A stretch of DNA of 64,000 nt, from positions 24,985,650-25,049,649 of the forward strand of contig NC_079887.1 of the NCBI RefSeq assembly GCF_029227915.1. The letters are read 5' to 3'. Below, one piece after another: positions 10,766 to 22,498 of this stretch. The notes beneath the pieces are model-generated. The model saw only the letters and a list, made by a program, of their open reading frames with translations. It was not told the DNA's origin and searched no databases. The stretch comes from Hydractinia symbiolongicarpus. Taxonomy: Eukaryota > Cnidaria > Hydrozoa > Anthoathecata > Hydractiniidae. The first letter of the stretch is position 1; each line of letters starts with the position of its first letter. The translations under genes were made by a program, and so were the position numbers.

Positions 10766-12629
10766 GCGCGCTGAAAAAATAGCGACAGTTTCAAAAACTA
10801 CATTTCATTGACTTTCTAACGGTGTCAATTCGTTTGGGTTACAACGGTTGGGTCACATCTTCGTACCAACATGTATTTAGCGATATTTTTCTGATATTAC
10901 TAGGTTGTATGGCTTTTAACAGTGAAACCATTGACTGTGGGACTTAATTGAACTAAATTTGGACCGTGACCTGATCAATGTCATAAAGGACACAAATGGA
11001 CTCCAAAAAAAAAATTCTTCTTAATTTGACGTGATTGCCGGAAATCAGCGATTACACTGGGCGCAGTGGTAGCGCTTCCCTTAAAAAAATTAGATAAATA
11101 AGTCGTTCTTTACTGTGGGACCAATCCTGTCCGTTATCGCGCGCTGAAGAAATAGCGACAGTTTCAAAAACTACATTTCATTGACTTTCTAACGGTGTCA
11201 GTCCGTTTGAGTTTCAACGGTTGGGTCACATATTCGTACCAACATGTATTTAGCGATATTTATCTGATATTAGTAGGTTGCATCGCTTTTAACAGTCAAA
11301 TGATTGACTGTGGGACTTAATTGAAGTAAATTTAGACCGTGACCTGATCAATGTCATAAAGGACACAAATGGACTCCAAAAAAAAAATTCTTCTTAATTG
11401 GATATGATTGCCGGAAATCAGCGATTACATTGGGCGCTGTGATAGCGCTTCACTTAAAAAAATTAGATAAATAAGTCGTTCTTTTTTGTGGGACCAATCC
11501 TGTCCGTTATCACGCGCTGAAGAAATAGCCACAGTTTCAAAAACTAGATTTCATTGACTTTCTAACGGTGTCAGTCCGTTTGAGTTTCAACGGTTGGGTC
11601 ACATATTCGTACCAACATGTATTTAGCGATATTTATCTGATATTACTATGTTGCATCGCTTTTAACAATGAATCGATTGACTTTGGGACTTAATTGAACT
11701 CACTTTGGACTGTGACCTGATCAATGTGATAAATGACACAAATGGACTCCAAGAAAAAAAATTCTTCTTAATTTGACGTGATTGCCGGAAATCAGCGATT
11801 GCACTGGGCGCTGTGGTAGCGCTTCTAATAAAAATTAGGATAAAAAAGTCATTTTTTACTGTGGGACAAAACCTAGCCGTTATCGCGCGCTGAAGAAATA
11901 GCGACAGTTTCAAAAACTACATTTCATTGACTTTCTAACGGTGTCATTCCGTTTGAGTTTCAACAGTTGGGTCACATATTAGTACCAACATGTATTTAGC
12001 GATATTTATCTGATATTACTAGGTTGTATGGCTTTTAACAGTGAAACTATTGACTGTGGGACTTAATTGAACTAATTATGGACTGCGACCTTATAAATGT
12101 GAAAGTGAGACAATTGGACTCCAAGAAAAAACATTCTTCTTAATTTGACGTGATTGCCGGAAATCAGCGATTACACTGGTCGCTGTGGTAGTGCTTCAAA
12201 TGAAAATTAGGATAAAAAAGTCATTTTTTACTGTGGGACCAAACCTAGCCGTTATCGCGCGCTGAAGAAATAGCGACATTTTCAAAAACTACATTTCATT
12301 GTCCTTCTAACGGTGTCAGTCCGTTTGAGTTTCAACAGTTGGGTCACATATTCGTACCAACATGTATTTAGCGATATTTATCTGATATTACTACGTTGCA
12401 TCGCTTTTAGCAGTGAAACGATTGACTGTGGGACTTAATTGAACTCACTTTGGACTGTGACCTGATCAATGTGATAAATGACTCAAATGGACTCCAAGAA
12501 AAAGAATTCTTCATAACTTGACGTGATTGCCGGAAATCAGCGATTACACTGGGCGCTGTGGTAGCGCTACATTTAAAAATTTAGATAAATAAGTCGTTCT
12601 TTACTGTGGGACCAATCCTACCCGTTATC
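10766..12629 (+). repeat. Pentamer deletion form of the heptamer HOR (1864 bp)
   Basis: Five units starting at 10766, 11139, 11512, 11885 and 12257. Compared with the flanking heptamers, two units are missing. Unit 11139 is a chimera. Its 5' part (GAAGAAATAG, ACATTTCATTG) matches the second heptamer unit; its 3' part (CAGTCAAATG, ATTGGATATG, GTGATAGCG) matches the fourth. The exchange therefore lies between about 11175 and 11310, in homologous positions of the monomer. The other four units match their heptamer counterparts almost base for base. Confidence 0.92.
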
Positions 12630-15239
12630 GCGCGCTGAAAAAATAGCGACAGTTTCAAAAACTACATTTCATTGACTTTCTAACGGTGTCAATTCGTTTG
12701 GGTTACAACGGTTGGGTCACATCTTCGTACCAACATGTATTTAGCGATATTTTTCTGATATTACTAGGTTGTATGGCTTTTAACAGTGAAACCATTGACT
12801 GTGGGACTTAATTGAACTAAATTTGGACCGTGACCTGATCAATGTCATAAAGGACACAAATGGACTCCAAAAAAAAAATTCTTCTTAATTTGATATGATT
12901 GCCGGAAATCAGCGATTACACTGGGCGCAGTGGTAGCGCTTCCCTTAAAAAAATTAGATAAATAAGTCGTTCTTTACTGTGGGACCAATCCTGTCCGTTA
13001 TCGCGCGCTGAAGAAATAGCGACAGTTTCAAAAACTACATTTCATTGACTTTCTAACGGTGTCAGTCCGTTTGAGTTTCAACGGTTGGGTCACATATTCG
13101 TACCAACATGTATTTAGCGATATTTATCTGATATTAGTAGGTTGCATCGCTTTTAACAGTCAAACGATTGACTGTGGGACTTAATTGAAGTAAATTTGGA
13201 CCGTGACCTGATCAATGTCATAAAGGACACAAATGGACTCCAAAAAAAAAAATTCTTCTTAATTTGATATGATTGCCGGAAATCAGCGATTACACTGGGC
13301 GCAGTGGTAGCGCTTCCCTTAAAAAAATTAGATAAATAAGTCGTTCTTTACTGTGGGACCAATCCTGTCCGTTATCGCGCGCTGAAGAAATAGCGACAGT
13401 TTCAAAAACTACATTTCATTGACTTTCTAACGGTGTCAATCCGTTTGAGTTACAACGGTTGGGTCACATATTCGTACCAACATATATTTAGCGATATTTG
13501 TCTGATATTACTAGGTTGCATCGCTTTTAACAATGAAACGATTGACTATAGGACTTAATTACACTAACTTTGGACTGTGCCCTGATAAGTGTGATAAATG
13601 AGACAATTGGACTCCAAGAAAAAACATTCTTCTTAATTTGACGTGATTGCTGGAAATCAGCGATTACACTGGGCGCTGTGGTAGCGCTTCTTTTAAAAAT
13701 TTAGATAAATAAGTCATTCTCTACTGTGGGACCAATCCTACCCGTTATCGCGCGCTGAAAAAATAGCGACAGTTTCAAAAACTACATATCATTGACTTTC
13801 TAACGGTGTCAGTCCGTTTGAGTTTCAACGGTTGGGTCACATATTCGTACCAACATGTATTTAGCGATATTTATCTGATATTAGTAGGTTGCATCGCTTT
13901 TAACAGTCAAATGATTGACTGTGGGACTTAATTGAAGTAAATTTGGACCGTGACCTGATCAATGTCATAAAGGACACAAATGGACTCCAAAAAAAAATTC
14001 TTCTTAATTGGATATGATTGCCGGAAATCAGCGATTACATTGGGCGCTGTGATAGCGCTTCACTTAAAAAAATTAGATAAATAAGTCGTTCTTTTTTGTT
14101 GGACCAATCCTGTCCGTTATCACGCGCTGAAGAAATAGCCACAGTTTCAAAAACTAGATTTCATTGACTTTCTAACGGTGTCAGTCCGTTTGAGTTTCAA
14201 CGGTTGGGTCACATATTCGTACCAACATGTATTTAGCGATATTTATCTGATATTACTATGTTGCATCGCTTTTAACAATGAATCGATTGACTTTGGGACT
14301 TAATTGAACTCACTTTGGACTGTGACCTGATCAATGTGATAAATGACACAAATGGACTCCAAGAAAAAAAATTCTTCTTAATTTGACGTGATTGCCGGAA
14401 ATCAGCGATTGCACTGGGCGCTGTGGTAGCGCTTCTAATAAAAATTAGGATAAAAAAGTCATTTTTTACTGTGGGACAAAACCTAGCCGTTATCGCGCGC
14501 TGAAGAAATAGCGACAGTTTCAAAAACTACATTTCATTGACTTTCTAACGGTGTCGTTCCGTTTGAGTTTCAACAGTTGGGTCACATATTAGTACCAACA
14601 TGTATTTAGCGATATTTATCTGATATTACTAGGTTGTATGGCTTTTAACAGTGAAACTATTGACTGTGGGACTTAATTGAACTGATTATGGACTGCGAGT
14701 TTATAAATGTGAAAGTGAGACAATTGGACTCCAAGAAAAAAGATTCTTCTTAATTTGACGTGATTGCCGGAAATCAGCGATTACACTGGTCGCTGTGGTA
14801 GTGCTTCAAATGAAAATTAGGATAAAAAAGTCATTTTTTACTGTGGGACCAAACCTAGCCGTTATCGCGCGCTGAAGAAATAGCGACTATTTCAAAAACT
14901 ACATTTCATTGTCCTTCTAACGGTGTCAGTCCGTTTGAGTTTCAACAGTTGGGTCACATATTCGTACCAACATGTATTTAGCGATATTTATCTGATATTA
15001 CTACGTGGCATCGCTTTTAGCAGTGAAACGATTGACTGTGGGACTTAATTGAACTCACTTTGGACTGTGACCTGATCAATGTGATAAATGACTCAAATGG
15101 ACTCCAAGAAAAAGAATTCTTCATAACTTGACGTGATTGCCGGAAATCAGCGATTACACTGGGCGCTGTGGTAGCGCTACATTTAAAAATTTAGATAAAT
15201 AAGTCGTTCTTTACTGTGGGACCAATCCTACCCGTTATC
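12630..15239 (+). repeat. Heptamer HOR, copy 2 (2610 bp)
   Basis: Starts are 12630, 13003, 13377, 13750, 14122, 14495 and 14867, matching the first heptamer at an offset of about 4475 bp. Differences are scattered single substitutions, for example GTGTCGTTCC against GTGTCATTCC, GCGAGTTTAT against GCGACCTTAT, and GCGACTATTTC against GCGACATTTTC. One A is missing from the A-run in unit 13750. The array then passes directly into a truncated unit at 15240. Confidence 0.92.
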
Positions 15240-15391
15240 GCGCGCTGAAGAAATAGCGACAAAAAAAATTCTTCTTAATTTGACGTGATTGCCGGAAATA
15301 TCCGATTACACTGGGCGCTGTGGTAGCGCTTCTAATAAAAATTAGGATAGAAAAGTCATTTTTTACTGTGGGACCAACCCTAGCCGTTATC
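15240..15391 (+). repeat. Truncated monomer, 152 bp
   Basis: The unit keeps its first ~21 bases (GCGCGCTGAAGAAATAGCGAC) and then joins directly to the poly-A run before TTCTTCTTAATTTG. About 221 bp of the middle are missing, so the inverted repeats at monomer positions 22-34 and 231-241 are lost. The junction sits in an A-run, so its exact base cannot be fixed. It occupies the place of the third unit of the local trimer. A same-sized unit with the same junction sits at 23326-23477. Confidence 0.93.
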
Positions 15392-17907
15392 GCGCGCTGA
15401 AGAAGTAGCGACAGTTTCAAAAACTACATTTCATTGACTTTCTAACGGTGTCAGTCCGTTTGAGTTTCAACAGTTGGGTCACATATTAGTACCAACATGT
15501 ATTTAGCGATATTTATCTGATATTACTAGGTTGTATGGCTTTTAACAGTGAAACCATTGACTGTGGGACTTAATTGAACTGATTATGGACTGCGACCTTA
15601 TAAATGTGAAAGTGAGACAATTGGATCCAAGAAAAAACATTCTTCTTAATTTGACGTGATTGCCGGAAATCAGCGATTACACTTGTCGCTGTGGTAGTGC
15701 TTCAAATGAAAATTAGGATAAAAAAGTCATTTTTTACTGTGGGACCAAACCTAGCCGTTATCGCGCGCTGAAGAAATAGCGACAGTTTTAAAAACTACAT
15801 TTCATTGTCCTTCTAACGGTGTCAGTCCGGTTGAGTTTCAACAGTTGGGTCACATATTCGTACCAACATGTATTTAGCGATATTTATCTGATATTTCTAC
15901 GTTGCATCGCTTTTAGCAGTGAAACGATTGACTGTGGGACTTAATTGAACTCACTTTGGACTGTGACCTGATCAATGTGATAAATGACTCAAATGGACTC
16001 CAAGAAAAAAAATTCTTCATAACTTGACGTGATTGCCGGAAATCAGCGATTACACTGGGCGCTGTGGTAACGCTACATTTAAAAATTTAGATAAATAAGT
16101 CGTTCTTTACTGTGGGACCAATCCTACCCGTTAACGCGCGCTAAAGAAATAGCGACAGTTTCAAAAACTACATTTCATTGACTTTTTAACGGTGTCAGTC
16201 CGTTTGAGTTTCAACGGTTGGGTCACATATTCGTACCAACATGTATTTAGCAATATTTATCTGATATTACTACGTTGCATCGCTTTTAGCAGTGAAACGA
16301 TTGACTTTGGGACTTAATTGAACTCACTTTGGACTGTGACCTGATAAATGTGATAAATGACACAAATGGACTCCAAGAAAAAAAATTCTTCTTAATTTGA
16401 CGTGATTGCCGGAAATATCCGATTACACTGGGCGCTGTGGTAGCGCTTCTAATAAAAATTAGGATAGAAAAGTCATTTTTTACTGTGGGACCAACCCTAG
16501 CCGTTATCGCGCGCTGAAGAAGTAGCGACAGTTTCAAAAACTACATTTCATTGACTTTCTAACGGTGTCAGTCCGTTTGAGTTTCAACAGTTGGGTCACA
16601 TATTAGTACCAACATGTATTTAGCGATATTTATCTGATATTACTAGGTTGTATGGCTTTTAACAGTGAAACCATTGACTGTGGGACTTAATTCAACTGAT
16701 TATGGACTGCGACCTTATAAATGTGAAAGTGAGACAATTGGACTCCAAGAAAAAACATTCTTCTTAATTTGACGTGATTGCCGGAAATCAGCGATTACAC
16801 TGGTCGCTGTGGTAGTGCTTCAAATGAAAATTAGGATAAAAAAGTCATTTTTTACTGTGGGACCAAACCTAGCCGTTATCGCGCGCTGAAGAAATAGCGA
16901 CAGTTTCGAAAACTACATTTCATTGTCCTTCTAACGGTGTCAGTCCTGTTGAGTTTCAACAGTTGGGTCACATATTCGTACCAACATGTATTTAGCGATA
17001 TTTATCTGATATTTCTACGTTGCATCGCTTTTAGCAGTGAAACGATTGACTGTGGGACTTAATTGAACTCACTTTGGACTGTGACCTGATCAATGTGATA
17101 AATGACTCAAATGGACTCCAAGAAAAAAAATTCTTCATAACTTGACGTGATTGCCGGAAATCAGCGATTACACTGGGCGCTGTGGTAACGCTACATTTAA
17201 AAATTTAGATAAATAAGTCGTTCTTTACTGTGGGACCAATCCTACCCGTTAACGCGCGCTAAAGAAATAGCGACAGTTTCAAAAACTACATTTCATTGAC
17301 TTTTTAACGGTGTCAGTCCGTTTGAGTTTCAACGGTTGGGTCACATATTCGTACCAACATGTATTTAACGATATTTATCTGATATTACTAGGTTGCATCG
17401 CTTTTACCAATGAATCGATTGACTTTGGGACTTAATTGAACTCACTTTGGACTGTGACCTGATCAATGTGATAAATGACACAAATGGACTCCAAGAAAAA
17501 AAATTCTTCTTAATTTGACGTGATTGCTGGAAATCAGCGATTACACTGGGCGCTGTGGTAGCGCTTCTAATAAAAATTAGAATAAAAAAGTCATTTTTTA
17601 CTGTGGGACCAACCCTAGCCGTTATCGCGCGCTGAAGAAATAGCGACAGTTTCAAAAACTACATTTCATTGACTTTCTAACGGTGTCAGTCCGTTTGAGT
17701 TTCAACAGTTGGGTCACATATTAGGACCAACATGTATTTAGCGATATTTATCTGATATTACTAGGTTGTATGGCTTTTAACAGTGAAACCATTGACTGTG
17801 GGACTTTATTGAACTGATTATGGACTGCGACCTTATAAATGTGAAAGTGAGACAATTGGACTCCAAGAAAAAACATTCTTCTTAATTTGACGTGATTGCC
17901 GGAAATC
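15392..17907 (+). repeat. Trimer HOR block, ~1118-bp period
   Basis: Starts are 15392, 15763, 16136, 16509, 16881, 17254 and 17627; the pattern of period 1117-1118 extends to about 18743. The three types are: one with CATATTAGTACC and TTCAAATGAAAATTAGG; one with CATTGTCC and TTCTTCATAACTTG; and one with a GCTAAAGAAATAG start (16136, 17254) and ACTTTGGGACTTAATTG followed by CTTCTAATAAAAATTAGG. The same trio ends the preceding heptamers. The AACGCGCGCTAAAG start at 16136 and 17254 is shared with 24596. The last part merges into the hexamer duplication. Confidence 0.9.
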
Positions 17908-20199
17908 AGCGATTACACTGGTCGCTGTGGTAGTGCTTCAAATGAAAATTAGGATAAAAAAGTCATTTTTTACTGTGGGACCAAACCTAGCCGTTATCGC
18001 GCGCTGAAGAAATAGCGACAGTTTCAAAAACTACATTTCATTGTCCTTTTAACGGTGTCAGTCCGTTTGAGTTTCAACAGTTGGGTCACATATTCGTACC
18101 AACATGTATTTAGCGATATTTATCTGATATTACTACGTTGCATCGGTTTTAGCAGTGAAACGATTGACTGTGGGACTTAATTGAACTCACTTTGGACTGT
18201 GACCTGATCAATGTGATAAATGATTCAAATGGACTCCAAGAAAAAAAATTCTTCATAACTTGACGTGATTGCCGGAAATCAGCGATTACACTGGGCGCTG
18301 TGGTAGCGCTACATTTAAAAATTTAGATAAATAAGTCGTTCTTTACTGTGGGACCAATCCTACCCGTTATCGCGCGCTGAAGAAATAGCGACAGTTTCAA
18401 AAACTACATTTCATTGACTTTTTAACGGTGTCAGTCCGTTTGAGTTTCAACGGTTGGGTCACATATTCGTACCAACATGTATTTAGCGATCTTTATCTGA
18501 TATTACTAGGTTGCATCGCTTTTAGCAGTGAAACGATTGACTGTGGGACTTAATTGAACTGATTATGGACTGTGACCTTATAAATGTAAAAGTGAGACAA
18601 TTGGACTCCAAGAAATAACATTCTTCTTAATATAAAATGATTGCCGAAACTCAGCGATTACACTGGGCGCTGTGGTAGCGCTTCAATTTAAAATTAAGAT
18701 AAAAAAGTCATTCTTTACTGTGGGACCAATCCTAGCTGTTATCGCGCGCTTTAGAAATAGCGAAAGTTTCAAAAACTACATTTCATTGAATTTCTAACGG
18801 TGTCAGTCCGTTTGAGTTTCAACGGTTGTGTCACATATTCGTACCAACATGTATTTAGCGATATTTGTCTGATATTACTAGGTTGCATCGCTTTTAACAG
18901 TGAAACGATTGACTGTGGGATTTAATTGAACTAACTTTGGACTGTGCCCTGATAAATGTGATAAATGAGGCAATTGGACCCAAGAAAAAACATTCTTCTT
19001 AATTTGACGTGATTGCCGGAAATCAGCGATTACACTGGACGCCTTGGTAGCGCTTCATTTAAAAACTTAGATAAATAAGTGATTTCTTACTGTGGGACCA
19101 ATCCTAGCCGTTATCCCGCGCTGAAGCAGTAGAGACCATTTCAAAAACTACACTTCATTGACTTTCTAACGGTGTCAATCCGTTTGAGTTACAACGGTTG
19201 GGTCACATATTCGTACCAACATGTTTTTAGCGATATTTTTCTGATATTACTAGGTTGTATGGCTTTTAACAGTGAAACGATTGACTGTGGGACTTAATTG
19301 AACTGATTAAGGACTGTGACCTTATAAATGTTAAAGTGAGACAATTGGACTTAATTGAACTGATTATGGACTGCAACCTTATAAATGTAAAAGTGAGACA
19401 ATTGGACTCCAAGAAAAAAAATTCTTTTTAATTTGACGTGATTGCCGGAAATCAGCGATTACACTGGGCGCTGTGGTAGCCTTTCAATTAATAATTAAAA
19501 TAAAAAAGTCATTTTTTACTGTGGGACCAATCCTATTCGTTATCGCACGCTGAAGAAATAGCGACAGTTTCAAAAACTACATTTCATTGACTTTCTAACG
19601 GTGTCAATCCTTTTGAGTTACAACGGTTGGGTCACATCTTCGTACCAACATGTATTTAGCGATATTTTTCTGATATTACTAGGTTGTATGGCTTTTAACA
19701 GTGAAATCATTGACTGTGGGACTTAATTGAAGTGATTATGGACTGCGACCTTATAAATGTGAAAGTGAGACAATTGGACTCCAAGAAAAAAAATTCTTTT
19801 TAATTTGACGTGATTGCCGAAAATCAGCGATTACACTGGGCGCTGTGGTAGCGTTTCACTTAAAAAAATTAGATAAATAAGTCGTTCTTTACTGTGGGAC
19901 CAATCCTGTCCGTTATCGCGCGCTGAAGAAATAGCGACAGTTTCAAAAACTACATTTCATTGACTTTCTAACGGTGTCAATCCGTTTGAGTTACAACGGT
20001 TGGGTCACATCTTCGTACCAACATGTATTTAGCGATATTTTTCTGATATTACTAGGTTGTGTGGCTTTTAACAGTGAAATCATTGACTGTGGGACTTAAT
20101 TGAAGTGATCATGGACTGCGACCTTATAAATGTGAAAGTGAGACAATTGGACTCCAAGAAAAAAAATTCTTTTTAATTTGACGTGATTGCCGAAAATCA
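17908..20199 (+). repeat. Hexamer HOR with expanded unit, copy 1 (2292 bp)
   Basis: Starts are 17999, 18372, 18744, 19116, 19545 and 19918. The 19116 unit is 429 bp because of an internal 57-bp duplication. The unit at 18744 starts GCGCGCTTTAG and has GCGAAAGTTTC; 19116 starts CCGCGCTGAAGCAGTAGAGACC; 19545 starts GCACGCT. The left boundary is set inside the previous unit, where CAGCGATTACACTGGTCG becomes shared with the end of this copy. A few substitutions and one single-base indel (GGACCC here, GGACCCC at copy 2) separate the copies. Confidence 0.9.
19293..19406 (+). repeat. 57-bp internal tandem duplication inside a monomer
   Basis: The segment from CTTAATTGAACTGATT to GACAATTGGA occurs twice in a row, 19293-19349 and 19350-19406, with six differences (for example TTAAGG/TTATGG and TGTGACC/TGCAACC). 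It lengthens the host unit to 429 bp. The parent sequences share GGAC at both joins (GTGGGAC-TTAATTG and ATTGGAC-TCCAAG), which fits a short-homology slip. Confidence 0.94.
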
Positions 20200-22498
20200 G
20201 CGATTACACTGGTCGCTGTGGTAGTGCTTCAAATGAAAATTAGGATAAAAAAGTCATTTTTTACTGTGGGACCAAACCTAGCCGTTATCGCGCGCTGAAG
20301 AAATAGCGACAGTTTCAAAAACTACATTTCATTGTCCTTCTAACGGTGTCAGTCCGTTTGAGTTTCAACAGTTGGGTCACATATTCGTACCAACATGTAT
20401 TTAGCGATATTTATCTGATATTACTACGTTGCATCGGTTTTACCAGTGAAACGATTGACTGTGGGACTTAATTGAACTCACTTTGGACTGTGACCTGATC
20501 AATGTGATAAATGATTCAAATGGACTCCAAGAAAAAAAATTCTTTATAACTTGACGTGATTGCCGGAAATCAGCGATTACACTGGGCGCTGTGGTAGCGC
20601 TACATTTAAAAATTTAGATAAATAAGTCGTTCTTTACTGTGGGACCAATCCTACCCGTTATCGCGCGCTGAAGAAATAGCGACAGTTTCAAAAACTACAT
20701 TTCATTGACTTTTTAACGGTGTCAGTCCGTTTGAGTTTCAACGGTTGGGTCACATATTCGTACCAACATGTATTTAGCGATCTTTATCTGATATTACTAG
20801 GTTGCATCGCTTTTAGCAGTGAAACGATTGACTGTGGGACTTAATTGAACTGATTATGGACTGTGACCTTATAAATGTAAAAGTGAGACAATTGGACTCC
20901 AAGAAATAACATTCTTCTTAATATAAAATGATTGCCGAAACTCAGCGATTACACTGGGCGCTGTGGTAGCGCTTCAATTTAAAATTAAGATAAAAAAGTC
21001 ATTCTTTACTGTGGGACCAATCCTAGCTGTTATCGCGCGCTTTAGAAATAGCGAAAGTTTCAAAAACTACATTTCATTGAATTTCTAACGGTGTCAGTCC
21101 GTTTGAGTTTCAACGGTTGTGTCACATATTCGTACCAACATGTATTTAGCGATATTTGTCTGATATTACTAGGTTGCATCGCTTTTAACAGTGAAACGAT
21201 TGACTGTGGGATTTAATTGAACTAACTTTGGACTGTGCCCTGATAAATGTGATAAATGAGGCAATTGGACCCCAAGAAAAAACATTCTTCTTAATTTGAC
21301 GTGATTGCCGGAAATCAGCGATTACACTGGGCGCTGTGGTAGCGCTTCATTTAAAAACTTAGATAAATAAGTGATTTCTTACTGTGGGACCAATCCTAGC
21401 CGTTATCCCGCGCTGAAGCAGTAGAGACCATTTCAAAAACTACACTTCATTGACTTTCTAACGGTGTCAATCCGTTTGAGTTACAACGGTTGGGTCACAT
21501 ATTCGTACCAACATGTTTTTAGCGATATTTTTCTGATATTACTAGGTTGTATGGCTTTTAACAGTGAAACGATTGACTGTGGGACTTAATTGAACTGATT
21601 AAGGACTGTGACCTTATAAATGTTAAAGTGAGACAATTGGACTTAATTGAACTGATTATGGACTGCAACCTTATAAATGTAAAAGTGAGACAATTGGACT
21701 CCAAGAAAAAAAATTCTTTTTAATTTGACGTGATTGCCGGAAATCAGCGATTACACTGGGCGCTGTGGTAGCCTTTCAATTAATAATTAAAATAAAAAAG
21801 TCATTTTTTACTGTGGGACCAATCCTATTCGTTATCGCACGCTGAAGAAATAGCGACAGTTTCAAAAACTACATTTCATTGACTTTCTAACGGTGTCAAT
21901 CCTTTTGAGTTACAACGGTTGGGTCACATCTTCGTACCAACATGTATTTAGCGATATTTTTCTGATATTACTAGGTTGTATGGCTTTTAACAGTGAAATC
22001 ACTGACTGTGGGACTTAATTGAAGTGATTATGGACTGCGACCTTATAAATGTGAAAGTGAGACAATTGGACTCCAAGAAAAAAAATTCTTTTTAATTTGA
22101 CGTGATTGCCGAAAATCAGCGATTACACTGGGCGCTGTGGTAGCGTTTCACTTAAAAAAATTAGATAAATAAGTCGTTCTTTACTGTGGGACCAATCCTG
22201 TCCGTTATCGCGCGCTGAAGAAATAGCGACAGTTTCAAAAACTACATTTCATTGACTTTCTAACGGTGTCAATCCGTTTGAGTTACAACGGTTGGGTCAC
22301 ATCTTCGTACCAACATGTATTTAGCGATATTTTTCTGATATTACTAGGTTGTGTGGCTTTTAACAGTGAAATCATTGACTGTGGGACTTAATTGAAGTGA
22401 TTATGGACTGCGACCTTATAAATGTGAAAGTGAGACAATTGGACTCCAAGAAAAAAAATTATTTTTAATTTGACGTGATTGCCGAAAATCAGCGATTA
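20200..22498 (+). repeat. Hexamer HOR with expanded unit, copy 2
   Basis: Starts are 20290, 20663, 21035, 21408, 21837 and 22210, at an offset of 2291-2292 bp from copy 1. Similarity ends near 22492, where ACTGGTCGC in copy 1 (about 20206) faces ACTGGGCGC followed by CTTCTAATAAAAATTAGG here. Copies differ by a few substitutions, for example GGTTTTAGCAG/GGTTTTACCAG and ACTGGACGCC/ACTGGGCGCT. Confidence 0.9.
21585..21698 (+). repeat. 57-bp internal duplication, second occurrence
   Basis: Same pair of 57-bp segments as at 19293-19406, shifted by exactly 2292 bp, in a 429-bp unit starting at 21408. The private differences between the two halves are the same, so this is a copy of one original event. 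Confidence 0.94.
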
